64,000 bases of DNA from Batkoa obscura (Eukaryota; Entomophthoromycota; Entomophthoromycetes; Entomophthorales; Batkoaceae), in NCBI GenBank assembly GCA_030770535.1, contig JASVEC010000009.1:744001-808000 (forward strand). The letters are read 5' to 3'. Below the pieces are notes generated by a model, which worked only from the letters and a program-made list of their open reading frames with translations, was not told where the DNA came from and did no database searches. The translations under genes and the position numbers were made by a program. Shown piece after piece: positions 25,106 through 37,381 of the stretch; within the stretch, counting starts at the first letter, position 1; the number at the start of each line of letters is the position of its first letter.

Positions 25106-26197
25106 TTTAAAGTTTAAACAGAGAAGTTACTAAATACTGACATTTTTCTTTTATATTTGGTGATTTTGTCCTTAATTTTTCTTCGACATTTTTATGAAAA
25201 TTTTTTATTCCAATTAATTCCCACGCTAAATAAAAGTTGACTCTTGATTAGTAATGTTTTAAAATTGATAGTAATCTAAGAAACAATTGGTTGTTAAAGA
25301 AGAATCCATCAAAATAATTTCAGGGAAGCCTAAACTAATGATCCAATAACATCCCTGAATATACAAAATAAAAATTTTGTAATCTTGTCTTTGAATGAAC
25401 AATTTCAAGTTAATTTCGATTTATATATTTCCTATATTTAGTAGTTAACTTTTTCAAACGCAAATTTTTTAAATGGTACGTTCCAGACTACATAGCCTAG
25501 AAGCACTTGCTTTATTTTACAAATAGGTAAACTTAAATATATGAAGCGTTTTGTCTCAAAGATACGAACTTATCTTATCTATTCACTAGATGACTAATTG
25601 TTAGTAACATTACAAATTAGTTGCCATACTTAATAGATAAGTAGAAAAAATGAAGTTTTTGTAATAAAATATTCATAATAGAATGATAATAACTGAATTG
25701 TCAATTTTAAAATAGAAATTCCAATAATAAAAACCACATCAAATACCGAAATATTACTTAAATTACTATCCAAAGCTAGAATTTTACTACCGCTAACCAC
25801 TCTTCTGTTCCTTAAAACCCTGTCGAAGATTTATTCATTATCAAATTAACTTAGCAAAAACAATGAATCTTTTAAATAAAATTCATATAAACATATTTAT
25901 AAATTAAGTTGATAACATCTTAACGAAATACTTGTTATTGTTCTTTAATCTACTGATTTCTTTTACAAATATAGTATAGCTTTCTAGATATTTACTATAA
26001 GAGATGATTTCTTAACTTATAATATAGGGACGTTCGAATTAGTTTCAGAATTTAGTTAAAAATTAATACAAATTTTAAGTTTTTAAATTTGTAAGTCCTT
26101 AATGTATGATTAGCTATTTAAAAAGCTCAAAATTAAATATAAAATTTAGCTTAGAAAACATTTTAATTTTTTTTTAATCTTTAATAGATGTATAATA
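25106..26197. other. Intergenic AT-rich region
   Basis: About 1.1 kb upstream of TDH with no ORF, RNA or repeat-family copy that I can recognise. Confidence 0.5.
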
Positions 26198-26301
26198 TAT
26201 GGGAGTGTTCTTTTGACTTCATTACTTTTTCCATTTTTCAAGTGCTATTTGAGTAGAATAATTGTTAGTAAAATTCTTAAACAAAAAAATACATCCCCAT
26301 A
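26198..26301 (-). mobile_element. TA-flanked MITE, copy 5
   Basis: Full-length, minus orientation, with moderate divergence in the CATTACTTTTTCC half. It lies 94 bp from the LTR-like copy at 26396. Confidence 0.82.
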
Positions 26302-26395
26302 TATAATTTTTAAAAAGTGTGAAAAAAACAAAAATATTAATATATTAAAAATATAAAATATTAAAAAGTATTTATATTTTATTAAACATAACAAT

Positions 26396-26963
26396 TGTGA
26401 AAGTTTGTACTCAGTGGTTGGAGTTAAAAGCAGATTTTAATTGATTAACTTGCCTTGAGTCGAAAGGTCTTAGTTTACATAACTAAGATAGACTTAAATG
26501 AATAAGAATAATACGTAATAAGTTACGAACTATGTAAAACAAATAGAATAGACAATACTACTGTAAAATCTAAATAAGATGTTGTCAGAAAGACTTAGTA
26601 GCTTTATTAATGGTACGATATCAGGGAGCAATTCAATTCAATTAAAAAATCTCGAGTTAGTATGTTGAAGAATCTCTTTTATACTCCAACTGGGCGGCTA
26701 TATATAAGGAACATTATAACAGCTATTCCTTATTATAGCTGCCAAGTATGGGCATTAAAATGTGGGTATCAAAACGTGAATAATAAGTCCTTCATGATTA
26801 GGTGGTAGGAATTCTCACAGGAAATCTAAGTAAGGAACTTTGGATTGATTGTATCACATGAATTACGGTTAAATTGAATACAAAGCTACAACTAATTTTA
26901 TAAACAAGCTAAGCGATTATTAAGTAACAATTAATTATAGAGCTGATGAAGCAATATTTCACA
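26396..26963 (-). mobile_element. LTR-like repeat (solo LTR), copy 3, longest
   Basis: Longest copy (about 570 bp), minus orientation, ends TGTGAAA ... TTTCACA (TTGTGAAA ... TTTCACAA if extended by one base). Read on the minus strand it has a TATAAAAG box and, further on, AATAAA. It retains a segment of about 70 bp that copies at 12996 and 51442 lack. A fossil with no adjoining coding region; relatively young by its similarity to 52341. Confidence 0.6.
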
Positions 26964-27783
26964 ATGCTGATAATATCTCAAGACCTTATTAGTAAAACTA
27001 CTTACTTCATTAATAATACACTTTAATTTCCTATAATGCCATAACACGCAAATTTTTTAAACTATATATAACCTAAAACAATACATTAATAGTTAATTTA
27101 CCAACTTATCTAACTTTATAATTCTATGACTAAGGTTTTTTTAAAAGCTAAAGTAGAGTATAATAATACTAATAATTAATTAGCCAATTAGTTATAGAGG
27201 ATATTAATATTAAAAGCTGTATAATAATTGCAAATTGTTTATAATTAACTTAGACAAATAAATCAAAGCTATTTAAGTTAGTTTAAAATAATATCTGTTA
27301 ATTAATATTAACAATTTTTCTTAATTTAATATAAATTCTTGCAAAAATTTAATTTAATATTAACTTTTTAAAAAAAGTTTATTTAAAATTTAATTCGTTT
27401 ATTTTTTATTAACTTTATATATATTAAATTTAATATTATATAAAAATTACAAAAAGTCATATATTAATTTATCAAATTATTTCAATAAAAAAATTATACT
27501 GTTTATTTATTAATTTTAATAAAATTACATGAAAAAAGCAATTATATTTTCTATAAATATTACTAAATTTTAAATTGTATAAAACATAATTTAATTTAGT
27601 TTGATTTAATTTTTAAGCTAAAGTTCTTATATTTTAAAAATATTAAAATCAAAACTAGCTTCAAATAATATAGCTTATTTAACTAAAGAGTTTTTAATAA
27701 TTGTTTAAAATTAAACTAAATATTTAAAAAATTAAATTTTTTAGTACAAAATATATTCTTTTTAATAAATAAAAATCAAAAGC
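26964..27783. other. AT-rich spacer between LTR-like copies
   Basis: About 0.8 kb of low-complexity AT-rich sequence; no gene or repeat-family copy seen. Confidence 0.5.
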
Positions 27784-28365
27784 TGTGAAATATTGTTTTA
27801 TCAGCTTTATAACTGATTATAACTCATATGAGGATGTATTTTTTTGTTCAAGAACTTTACTAACAATCTTTCTTAAATAGCGCTTAAAAAATGGAAAAAG
27901 TGATGAAACCAAAAAAAACACCACCATGCGGTACAATTAATTCAGAGTTCTTTATTTTAGTTTGCTGTAAGAATTTTTACTATTTAATTATAAAAAACAT
28001 CATCTTTTTATATTGATACTTATATTTAATAATTATAATAATAAATTATAATTGTTATTATGTTCTAAATTTATAACCACCTAATTAAAGTATAAAATAG
28101 AGTTTTTAATACAATAGCTCAGGCTTTTTTTATTAAATTGTTTCCTGATATTGTATTTTTAATAAAGTTATTAAATTTTATAGTATTTTATATAAACTTT
28201 ACAGTAGTATCATCTATTTTATTTGTTTTATATAGTACATAGCTTATTGTGTACTATTTTTATTAATCTAAGCTTATTTTAGTTATATAAACTAAAATTT
28301 TTTAAATTATAGCCAGTCAATTAAGCAAAAACTGCTTTTTAACACTAAATATTAAGGACTAACCT
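27784..28365 (+). mobile_element. LTR-like repeat (solo LTR), copy 4, with nested MITE
   Basis: Older-subfamily copy, closest to 14547, with a heavily decayed right end. A MITE (27827-27927) is inserted about 45 bp inside its left end; without the MITE the flanks align continuously with the copy at 14547. Fossil. Confidence 0.55.
27827..27927 (+). mobile_element. TA-flanked MITE, copy 6, nested in an LTR-like copy
   Basis: Near full-length. The host sequence resumes with ATTCAGAGTTC after the element, giving an empty-site comparison with 14547-15031 that defines the element borders. Confidence 0.85.
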
Positions 28366-28653
28366 TTTAAAGGATGCAAAAGTTAATAATAACTTATAAT
28401 ATAATTTATTTTATATTTATTAAACTATAGTAAATATTTTAAATAATTACTAAAATTTAAAATAAAGTTTTATTAGCTAATTAAAAATGATAATAATAAA
28501 GTTTATTTTTAATATTTTATTTTATTAATATTAAATTTAAATATAAACTAATATCAAACTTACAAACTAATTGCCTATTCTTTTAAAAAAATTTAATATT
28601 AAAATAAATAGTTTTTTATCAACCTTTCTAATTTTAGTACTTTTTTAAGTGTA
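28366..28653. other. AT-rich spacer
   Basis: Low-complexity sequence between the LTR-like copy and the next MITE; no feature recognised. Confidence 0.4.
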
Positions 28654-28758
28654 TATGGGGATGTATTTTTTTGTTTAAGAATTTTACTAACAACCTTTCC
28701 ACTCAAATAGCGCTTAAAAGATGGAAAAAATAATGAAACCAAAAAAAACACCCCCATA
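28654..28758 (+). mobile_element. TA-flanked MITE, copy 7
   Basis: Full-length, nearly consensus: TATGGGGATGTATTTTTTTG at the left end and CACCCCCATA at the right. It adjoins the broken end of the gene relic at 28770-29470. Confidence 0.88.
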
Positions 28759-28769
28759 TTACTTTTTTT

Positions 28770-29470
28770 TAATTTTATTTTAATTTTGCTTTTTTTGTAT
28801 TAAGTTGTTTAGGATTATAATACCAAAGTTAAAGCTTATAATTGGTTATTGAAGTTAAAATAAGTTTAATCATTTATACCTTTTCAAAATCTTAAAAAAA
28901 ATAAATGTAACTTTAGTCAATAAATATAATTTTAAAATAAAAATTGAGTCAGGATCTTTAACAAAAATAATAAGCTTTAAATTTCACCAAATTTTAATAT
29001 AGATTTTAAACTGGAAATTTTAAATATAGAAAAATAATTTTATTAGAAAAACAAAAGCCATTTGTTAATAAATATTATGATAATAAAATAATTCAATGAT
29101 ACAAAACAACATAACTAATATTTGCTTATTTACTATTTATATGCTTTATTTATATTTTATAATAACGGTAAGTAAAAACTATTGATTATAAAATTTATTG
29201 TGCTTTCACTTTAATTTTAAAATGCAAAGTTTTTTTAGCATGTGATATATATATATATTTTAATTAGATAAAAGCAGCTTTAAATACAAATGAAAATAAA
29301 AGCCATATTGTAATTATTAGTCTATAAAGTTTGGATTTAATCTAAGTATGATAGTATACAATCAATCAAAATATAACAAGTATAATAAAAACGTAATGGT
29401 AAAAAATTATTAAACAATGATTTTATAAAAATTACAATAAAATTTAGTAGCTAAAGTTTTTAGTATATGT
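28770..29470 (-). pseudogene. 5' relic of a transcription-factor-like gene with its promoter
   Basis: Aligns by eye with 55365-55990, the first codons and upstream region of the transcription-factor-like gene at 53969-55417. Matching words in order include TTTTTTTGTATT, GGATTATAAT/GGATCATAAT, the start-codon region CTTATAATTG/GTTCATGATTG, AATAAATATAATTTTAAA, TTTCACCAAATTTTAA, TTTTAAAATGCAAAG and CATATTGTAATTATTAG. The relic keeps the homologue of the MNF-x-F-x-x-Y-x-P start (YYNPKQLNTKK in one frame), but the start codon has become ATA on the minus strand, a frame change follows, and the rest of the gene is missing beyond the MITE at 28654-28758. Confidence 0.6.
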
Positions 29471-29772
29471 CAAGTAAAGATAAAGAAAATAATAAAGGTA
29501 GGCAAAAACATTTAAAAATTTCTTATTTTCCTTATTTTCCTTATTTTCCTTTTCAAAAGTGTTAGTTTCAAATTTATGTTAGTTACAACAAACATAAAAA
29601 TACAAAAACCAGCAAGCCTTTGGGACTTAGTTATCAGTAAAGTTGTACTGTGAGGGCAGGTAATGGCTTTGATAACTAGATATCCTTTTATGTTAAGTCA
29701 AAAAGGAGTATCTTCTCATTTTTAACTATTTGCTTACTGTTTAGATAGCTTAAAGTTCGAAAAATTGCTAAA
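29471..29772. other. Spacer with a short TTATTTTCC tandem repeat
   Basis: Three to four copies of a 9-bp TTATTTTCC unit at about 29521-29550. The rest is unremarkable non-coding sequence. Confidence 0.5.
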
Positions 29773-29872
29773 TAAATGGGTATATTTTTAATTTATAAGA
29801 ATTTTGCTCTTTTTCACTCAATAGCGCTTAAAAATAAACAAAAAATTGAAACAAAAAAAACGTCCTCAAGTA
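29773..29872 (+). mobile_element. TA-flanked MITE, copy 8, diverged
   Basis: Diverged member; the core TCACTCAATAGCGCTTAAAA and the right end AACGTCCTCA are recognisable, the left end weakly so. Confidence 0.6.
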
Positions 29873-30095
29873 CTAAACAAAAAACGTGACTGTGTATTAT
29901 ATATTAACGAGGTTTTAAACAAAATGTATTTATCTATTCCAATTGTCTATTGGCTACTTTTAAATTTTATTTACAATAAAAAGTGTGGGTATTTAATTAA
30001 CAAAATGACTAGCACTGGTAAATTAAATTTATCTGAAAAACAATTCCAGTCAAATCATCACTTATTCTTTAAATTTGCCAGCATTAATAAATTAT

Positions 30096-30198
30096 TATTT
30101 GGAGATATATTTTTTTGTTTAACTTTACTAACAGTCTTTCCGTTCAAATAGCGCTTAAAAGATGCAAAAAGTGATGAAACCAAAAAAATATCCCTATT
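30096..30198 (+). mobile_element. TA-flanked MITE, copy 9
   Basis: Core TTCAAATAGCGCTTAAAAGA and GTGATGAAACCAAAAAAATA present; terminal repeats decayed. Together with copy 8 it brackets about 220 bp of non-coding sequence. Confidence 0.75.
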
Positions 30199-31015
30199 TA
30201 AACAAAACAATCACAGTCAAATAAGCCACCCAGCTATTGTTAAATAAACAAAAAATGTTATACTAATATTTAAATATTTGATGAAGATAAAATGGCTTCT
30301 AAATTTCAAACATCACGGAGCTTTGCCTATTTGCTCACTTAAAAATAGGTGTTGAAATATTCAAGTAAGAAAGTCATAAAAGTAAATTCCACCACTTAAT
30401 AAAAAAACGTGATTTAGTATTCTAAAACCAAAAGAATTACAATTGATATTGATCGTATAAATCCCTTCATTATTAACTAAATGAATATCTGGTACGGGGG
30501 TTAAAAACAAAAGTTGAAGGTATTATTAAATAAAAGTCATAATAATAAATACTGTTAATTAATAGAATATTATATTTAGATAGTTTAACTTTGAATTGTA
30601 AACTATGTTTTAATGAACTTAATTTGCCAATTTAATTTGGAATTTTCTAATCTTAACATTTTAGTGACAATAATTAATTGAGTACTTCGTAAGATGAAAC
30701 ACATTTATTCGATTTAATTTGCTAACTTTTTAATGATAATGCGTTTTATAATTTACACACAAAACTGATTTTAAATTATTTAAAATTTAAATTATTTCGT
30801 GTTTTTAGATTAATGTTAACCTTCAAAATAATTTGTGGTATATTAGTATTATGTGGTATTATAGTGGTATTATATTATATTAAATATTAAATATTAAATA
30901 CTAACTTTTATATCACTAAAATACCTCATAATCAATTGCAATATATTGGTAAATGAAAATTGTATGTCAAAAGAGAGGATTAATATTGTAATATTAAAAT
31001 TATTATTATTATTAA
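30199..31015. other. AT-rich region upstream of SKN7
   Basis: About 0.8 kb without genes. It includes short TATTAAATAT iterations near 30870-30900. Confidence 0.5.
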
Positions 31016-31113
31016 TATGGGGGTGTTTTTTTGATTTCATCACTTTTTCGATTTTTCAAGCGCTATTTGAGTAAATAATTGTTAGTAAAATTCTTAAAAA
31101 ATACATCTTCATA
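31016..31113 (-). mobile_element. TA-flanked MITE, copy 10, abutting the SKN7 start
   Basis: Nearly full-length, minus orientation (TATGGGGGTG ... CATCTTCATA). It ends 33 bp before the first in-frame ATG of the SKN7-like gene, so it lies in its core promoter or 5' leader. Confidence 0.82.
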
Positions 31114-31146
31114 TAAAAAAGAGCTTAAAATCTTCTCAAATTTAGC

Positions 31147-33283
31147 ATGAAAAACAAGTTAAAGAATCTCCAATCATCTGAAACACGAATGTTTAATGAG
31201 TTTAATAAAAAATTTGCCAATCTTATAAATAAACATTTTTTTAAATTAAATAATCTTTTAAAAAAATTTATGCCACATTTAAATAATGGTAACTTTATGA
31301 TGGAGGAAAATAATACTAGAACTAGCCCATCTAACCCTCAAGGTCCAACTGACTTTATACAAAAACTGTTTCGGTAAGGAAGATTTGAATTTTAAACCAG
31401 TTCTTTATTAACTTTTTTCAAGTCTTGTTAACGACCCAATCTCTTATCCTTTAGCTTGCTGGAGTAACAATGGTGATAGTTTTTTAATATCAAACCCTCA
31501 CGATTTTGCAAAATTATTATTACCAAAACATTTTAAACATGATAACTTTCAGTCTTTCATTCGCCAATTAAATAAATACGGTTTCTCTAAAGTTAAAAGA
31601 GTTACTGATGATAAAGTAAGTAAAATTCTGTTTTATTATACGATTAGACATGAAACTAACTATTTATATAGATTTGGGAGTTTAAGCATGAAAATTTTTG
31701 TAGAGATTCTATAGATTCTCTTAAGGACATTAGGGTTAGTATTTTATTTTAGCCCAGACTATTTTATTAATTAAAGTAAATAGAGAAAAGCTGCAGCGAC
31801 TAGAAGAGTATCTGTGAACAATTTTGAGGGAAAGCAATCTGATAATCATGCCAACTTACATTCCCCAGCCTTGACTCTCAATGGTAAACCAATTGACGCC
31901 CAAGGAGGAAATTCTCGTACCCAAAACGATTTGGAAACTATTATAAGAACTATGCAGGAAAGAATTAATAAACTGGAATCAAAAACGAATACATCTTGTA
32001 GTAAGAATGTTGAAGATAAATATAATCGGTTAATAAAAGAAGTGGAAAATTTAAGCAAAAATATGGTTGCTCAAGATGAATTAATGCAGTCAATAATACA
32101 ATGTATAGTTTCTCAAGAAAAAGGTATTCATTAGTTTTTTAATCTCAAAAATAATTAATTCAATTTATTAGCTTTAATGCTCTTTGTTGATAATCAATGG
32201 AGACAAGATTTTAATCCACCTATGAATAGTCAAGCCCAAGTACAACCAGATGTAAATCAAGTACAACCTCAACAACCATTTCTTTCAGCAAATATTCAAC
32301 GTTTAGTAAATACTTATAAACAAGTATCTAAAGCAAATGGTCAATTTTTAAATGATTTCACTCAAGCAGCCCAAGACTATTACTCTCAATCATTTAATTT
32401 ACAAGGAATGCCTAATCAAAACATACCAGTATCGCAAGATTATAGTAGTTCATTTAATAATGTTAATCTTGTTCCAGTTAGTACCAGTTATAATTTTGTT
32501 GCACCTGAGCCAGCTAAACAGGAAATTGTTCCACAGAAACCAGCTCCAAGTAACAGTTTAAAAGCGAATATGAAGCGTAAAGCTTTAGCGGAGAAAAGAA
32601 GTAAAACAGATGCGAACTCAACACAAAGTTTAGCATGGACTTGGATAGTACCTCCTAATGTATTATTAGTTGATGATGACCCCACATGTCAAGCCATCTA
32701 TGCTAGATCATTACAAATACTTGGATGTTCCTATGATATTGCGAAAGATGGATCTGAAGCTGTTAATAAAATGAAATCGCGTAAATATGATATGGTACTA
32801 ATGGATATATGGATGCCCGAAATGGATGGGTTATCAGCTACTAAATTAATACGTGAGTTTGATGCAGCTACTCCGATCATTGCTATTACAGGAGATTATC
32901 GAGAAGAAGATCGTAACTTTTATTTAGAACAAGGAATCAATGAAGTATTAGGAAAACCATTAAGAGTTAAAGAACTTGGACCTATAATGCAAAAACATTG
33001 GCTTAAATTTTGTATCAATCGAGATGCGGAAACTCAACAAAATCAAACACAATTAAGTAATGATATGACAACATATAACAATGAATATAATATAAATAAT
33101 AATGAACTTGCTTCCCAAATTATACCTACCACTCAAATACAACAAAATATCAATCAAGAAATGAGAGAAAATATAACGTTTAATCCACCACAACCTTTTT
33201 TCAATGCACAAATATCAGACGCTAATTATAACTCAGGGATGATTGCACAAACTTATTATCAACCAAATCCATCCAATCAGTAA
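31147..33283 (+). CDS. SKN7: Skn7/Prr1-type HSF-domain response regulator
   Basis: Fungal two-component response regulator and transcription factor for oxidative and osmotic stress. Exons: 31147-31373, 31423-31615, 31672-about 31733, 31784-32123 and 32172-33283. Exons 1-3 encode an HSF-type DNA-binding domain: DFIQKLFRLVND, PLACWSNNGDSFLISNPHDF, KHFKHDNFQSFIRQLNKYGF and IWEFKHENFCRD. Exon 4 gives a coiled coil (MQERINKLESK ... LIKEVENLSKNMVAQDEL). Exon 5 has a Gln/Asn-rich linker and a receiver domain with the acidic pair VDDDP, the phospho-acceptor Asp in MVLMDIWMPEMDG, the conserved Thr in IIAITGDY and the conserved Lys in GKPLR. The tail is Asn/Gln-rich. The ATG at 31147 is first in frame; MMEENNTRTSP at about 31297 is a good alternative start. 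The receiver normally takes a phosphate from a Ypd1-type phosphotransfer protein. Confidence 0.93.
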
Positions 33284-33813
33284 GAAGATTGAATTGGAAT
33301 AGATTTTGATTGAATCTATTATTAAGGATTAATAATAATAATAATAATTTATTGTATTTAATACTTTTAAAAAGTATATAAGATGGTTTTAATAAGATAT
33401 TCTTTTATTTAAGGTTTTATTTTTATTTTTAAATAGCTAAAAAAAATAAATTGAGTTTTGATATATCTAATTTTATTATTTTTATTTCATTTTATAATAT
33501 TGTATATATGTAAATTAAAATGAAAAATTGTAATGAGGATGTTTTTTGATTTCACATTTCACGTTTTTTAAGCGCTATTTAAGCAGAAAGATTGTTAGTA
33601 AAATTCTTAAACAAAATAAGGATTATAATGAAACTCAATAAAATATTAAATAAAATAAATTTTTTTAAATTTAAAATTATTTATAAAATAAAAAAATTAA
33701 TTCTAAATTCAATTAAAAAGTTCAACTTAATTTTATTCAACTAAAATAATAAATAAAACAACAAAATAATCATTTTCATTAAGCTTTTAAGACTTTTGAA
33801 TTAAGAAATTCAA
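33284..33813. other. Convergent spacer, SKN7 / WDR24
   Basis: About 530 bp between two converging stops, containing a truncated MITE and otherwise homopolymer-rich AT sequence. Confidence 0.6.
33531..33619 (-). mobile_element. TA-flanked MITE, copy 11, truncated
   Basis: The left end (TAATGAGGATGTTTTTTGAT) and core TTTTTTAAGCGCTATTTAAG are present; the right terminal repeat is missing after AAACAAAATAAGG. Confidence 0.75.
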
Positions 33814-36800
33814 TTAATTATTAATAATAAAATCACATTGATGACCACAACCAGTAGGACAATAACCTTTAGTATTAATATCTAAATTCATTTCAAACCA
33901 TAAAGAAATACAATTAGCATGACCCCCATGACTACAATATTGACACCAAACAAAACTACCTTTAACTAATAAGGAACAAATACTACATTTTTCTATAATT
34001 GTATTACATTTTTCACATTGAAAATAATCTTTTAAATTATTATTATTATTATTGATTAATGGTTTTTTACAAGTAAAACACATAGTATAAATTGTAGTTG
34101 ATTCTTGATTTAATAATTGAATTTCATTAATTTCACTTTTTAATATTATTTCATTAGATATATTATATAATTTAAATCGATCTAATAATTCAATATAACT
34201 TTTAACTATATTTTGTTTTAATTTTAAATTAAATTCTATTCTATTATTCAATAATATTAAGATTGTACTACACATTTGAATATCTCCTTCAATATTATAA
34301 TATTCAATTATTTCTGAAATAAGTTCATTAACTTTCCAATTATTTGGAAATTGATTATTAATATTATTAATATTAATATTATTAATATTAACATTACTAT
34401 TAGTAATATTATTATTAATTAATTTGTTATTAATTAATTTGTTATTTTGATAAATTAAATTTGAAGATCCCATTATTTTTTTATATTTTGGTGATCTATT
34501 ACCAGGTGTATTTGACTGTGTTGGTATTGCTGGTGTTGCTGTTGATGTTGATACTGCTGTTGATGGTTGAGCTGACAATGGATTTATTATATTATTATTA
34601 TTATTATTATTATTATCTTTTAAATTATCAATATCATCTTCACTAACTTCTGATAATCTTTCAATTAGATTAACTGCATCAAGTAAATAATCATCATCTG
34701 GTAATTCTTCATTTTCTAAATATGGATAAGATCGAGTTTTATTTGTTGTTTTAAGTTGAGTAATTGAATTTGTTGAGGATTGTGTATTTATTAATTGTGT
34801 TTTATTACTATTATTTATAGTTGTACTATTATTATTATTAATATTATTATTTGTTAATTTAAAAAAAGATTGATTTGAATAATTAAATAAATTATCATCA
34901 TCACTATCATCATCATCACTTTCATTTTTTGCTAAAAATTTACCAAATATTAATTGAATCATTTTCCATGTTTGTGCCGCTCTAAAATGTTCTGCTTGAT
35001 ATGCTACCTAATTTAAATATTAATTAAAATTAAAATTAAAATTAAATAATATTCAACTTACTAAATAATTATGCTCTGTTGAACTTAAAATATCATTAGA
35101 GTCCAATGAATAATTAATAGCAAAATAACTAAATGTACGAAAATCAAAGGTAGGTACATGAAGAATACCTGAACTTTGTAACTAAATAATATTAATTAAA
35201 TAATTAAATAATTGATATTATATTAAAAATGAAATTTTATTAACTTACTGGTATCATTCGAAATAAATTTTCACTTCTTTTTTTTAAATAATTTTTTTCA
35301 TTTCTTTTATAATTTTTAATGATTTCACTATTATTATTATTAGTTTCATTATTAGTTTCATTATTAGTTGTTTCTAATACAAAACTAATATCTCCATATG
35401 GATTCCATGATAAAGTTACTGTATTTAAATAATTTGAAGGTTGAGTAAATGAACTAATATCTGTAATTTCTCTTCTTAAAAAATAATGATCTTTACTACA
35501 ACTAAATATCTCATCTGATCCTGCCCAATAAATATCTGAATAATAACATGTTAGTAATATTTATTATAATATTAATATTAATATTACCTGTAGTTATATT
35601 ATTATGTCCAATAATGTTATATTTTGGTAAATAAGGTCGATTGATATCCCAAATATTAATTGAATAATCAATATTTAAAGAAGTAGATGCAATTTGATGA
35701 AGATGATTTGGTCTCCAACGTATTTTTGATACAGCAGCAATTGTTTGTATTAATCCATTAGGTTTTCTACTATCTGATTTTGTATCCCAAATCTATTAAT
35801 AATATAATTAATAATTAAATATAATAATCGTTATTATATTAGATATTTACTTTAATTTGTTTATCTCTACCACCACTAGCAATTGTTCTACCATCTGAAT
35901 TCCAATCTACAGTTAAAGCAATACCAGTATGAGCTGTAAATTTTTTTAAATATTGAGTAGAATTTCTAATATCCCAAACCTAATATAAACAATCAATATC
36001 AATCTAATTTAATATTAATTATTTATTTACCTGAATTGATCCTGATTCAAATGCCGCTACAAATTCTTCTGTATTTAATGGATTAAATTGAAAATCTCGA
36101 ACAGCTTCCGATTTAGGATTAAAACTTAATTTAGCCGATTCTTTTGTTCTTATATCCTAATAAAAAATTGCAAAATTTTAAAATACGTTAAATTTTCAAC
36201 TAAAATTATTTACCCAAACTTTAATAAATCCATCTTGAGCAGCAGAAAACAATAGTTGACCTGAAAAGGGATGAAATTTAACTTTATTAACTGCTCTTGA
36301 ATGGCCAGTAATTAGCCTTTCTATTTTTTGCCCATATTTATTTAAATCCCATAATACAACTGAACCATTAGTAGATGCAGTGGCTAATTTATCTTGACTA
36401 TAACCTATTCCCCAAGCTACATCATTCGAGCTAAAATTTAAATTTAATCGATAGCCTACTCTTAAATTAATATATTCATTGATTTCTTCTTCACTAAATT
36501 TGATCACTTTTAATACTAAATAAAAATTAGAGATTTAATTGAAACTTAAAATAAAATTCTTTTTTTTTACCTTCTCTACCTGCCACAGCCAAAAGTTCAA
36601 ATGATGGGTTTGGAGCAATGGAATTTAAAGGCCCATTAAATAGATATGAATTTTTTTTATTAAAATTCATATTATTATTTAAATTGTTATTCTCCCATTG
36701 TAAACTATTTTTGAAATTTTCAATATCTAATAACATATTTTTTTGACTATTATTAATCTCTTTAGTTTGAGTTTTTAAGATTAAATTATCACTACTTTTA

Positions 36801-36920
36801 ACTTTACTTTTGATTTCTTGACTTGGTTTATTATCTCTTTCTTGTAATGAAGAAAATACTCGAAACATATCATTCACTTGAGGTGGACTCTTATATCGAT
36901 TATTATTATTATTATTATTA

Positions 36921-36990
<70 letters not shown>

Positions 36991-37174
36991 TATTATTATT
37001 ATATTTTTCTTCATCACTTATACTATCTTCTGTTTTATAATCACTTTTAAGTTCATTATATTCTGATTCATAATCCTCTGATTCTTGAGATATATTGGTT
37101 TTCCTTAGTTTAGTATTGTTATTGGTATTATTGTTATTATTGTTATTATTGTTATTATCATTACTTGATGGCAT
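33814..37174 (-). CDS. SEA2: WDR24/Sea2 (Rtc1)-like WD40-RING protein, SEACAT/GATOR2 subunit
   Basis: WD40 repeat protein of SEACAT/GATOR2, upstream of TORC1. The ATG is at 37174 and exon 1 runs to 36571, followed by about ten short introns. The N-terminal 200 residues are low complexity with an Asn run of nearly 30 encoded by AAT repeats. WD repeats follow: NDVAWGIGYSQDKLATASTN, VVLWDLNKYGQ, HSRAVNKVKFHPFSGQLLFS, FIKVWDIRT, VRDFQFNPLN, VWDIRNSTQYLKKF and LTVDWNSDGRTIASGGRDK. The last exon (from 34962) has acidic and Asn-rich linkers and ends in a Cys/His zinc module: MCFTCKKPL, QCEKCNTIIEKCSIC, FVWCQYCSHGGHANCISLWF and CPTGCGHQC, which is diagnostic of WDR24. It is complete. Confidence 0.93.
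36897..37000. repeat. Coding AAT/ATT microsatellite in WDR24
   Basis: Near-perfect trinucleotide run giving a long Asn tract in exon 1. On the other strand it creates spurious Ile or Tyr frames, which are not genes. Confidence 0.9.
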
Positions 37175-37381
37175 TTGAATTTAATTTAATAAAAAATTAA
37201 TTCATTTGAAATACTAAATGACACTTTAACAATTATTAAAATATTTCAACCAATGATACAATACTTTCTATAAAATGGACTTTCATTGTGTATATTAAAC
37301 TAAAAAAATAGCAATGACACTCTTTTCTTAAAATTCTCTATTTCCCATTAAAATAGACCTTGAAAAATTAAGTTAAACAAT

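Noticed and set aside
29683-29695. Second U12-type donor, ATATCCTTTT
   Set aside because: It lies in non-coding sequence with no exon on either side.
29846-30151. 101-codon open frame
   Set aside because: It begins inside one MITE copy and ends inside another; the middle has no protein-like conservation.
36823-37066. Poly-Tyr and poly-Ile frames on the plus strand
   Set aside because: Antisense readings of the AAT run that encodes the Asn tract of WDR24.
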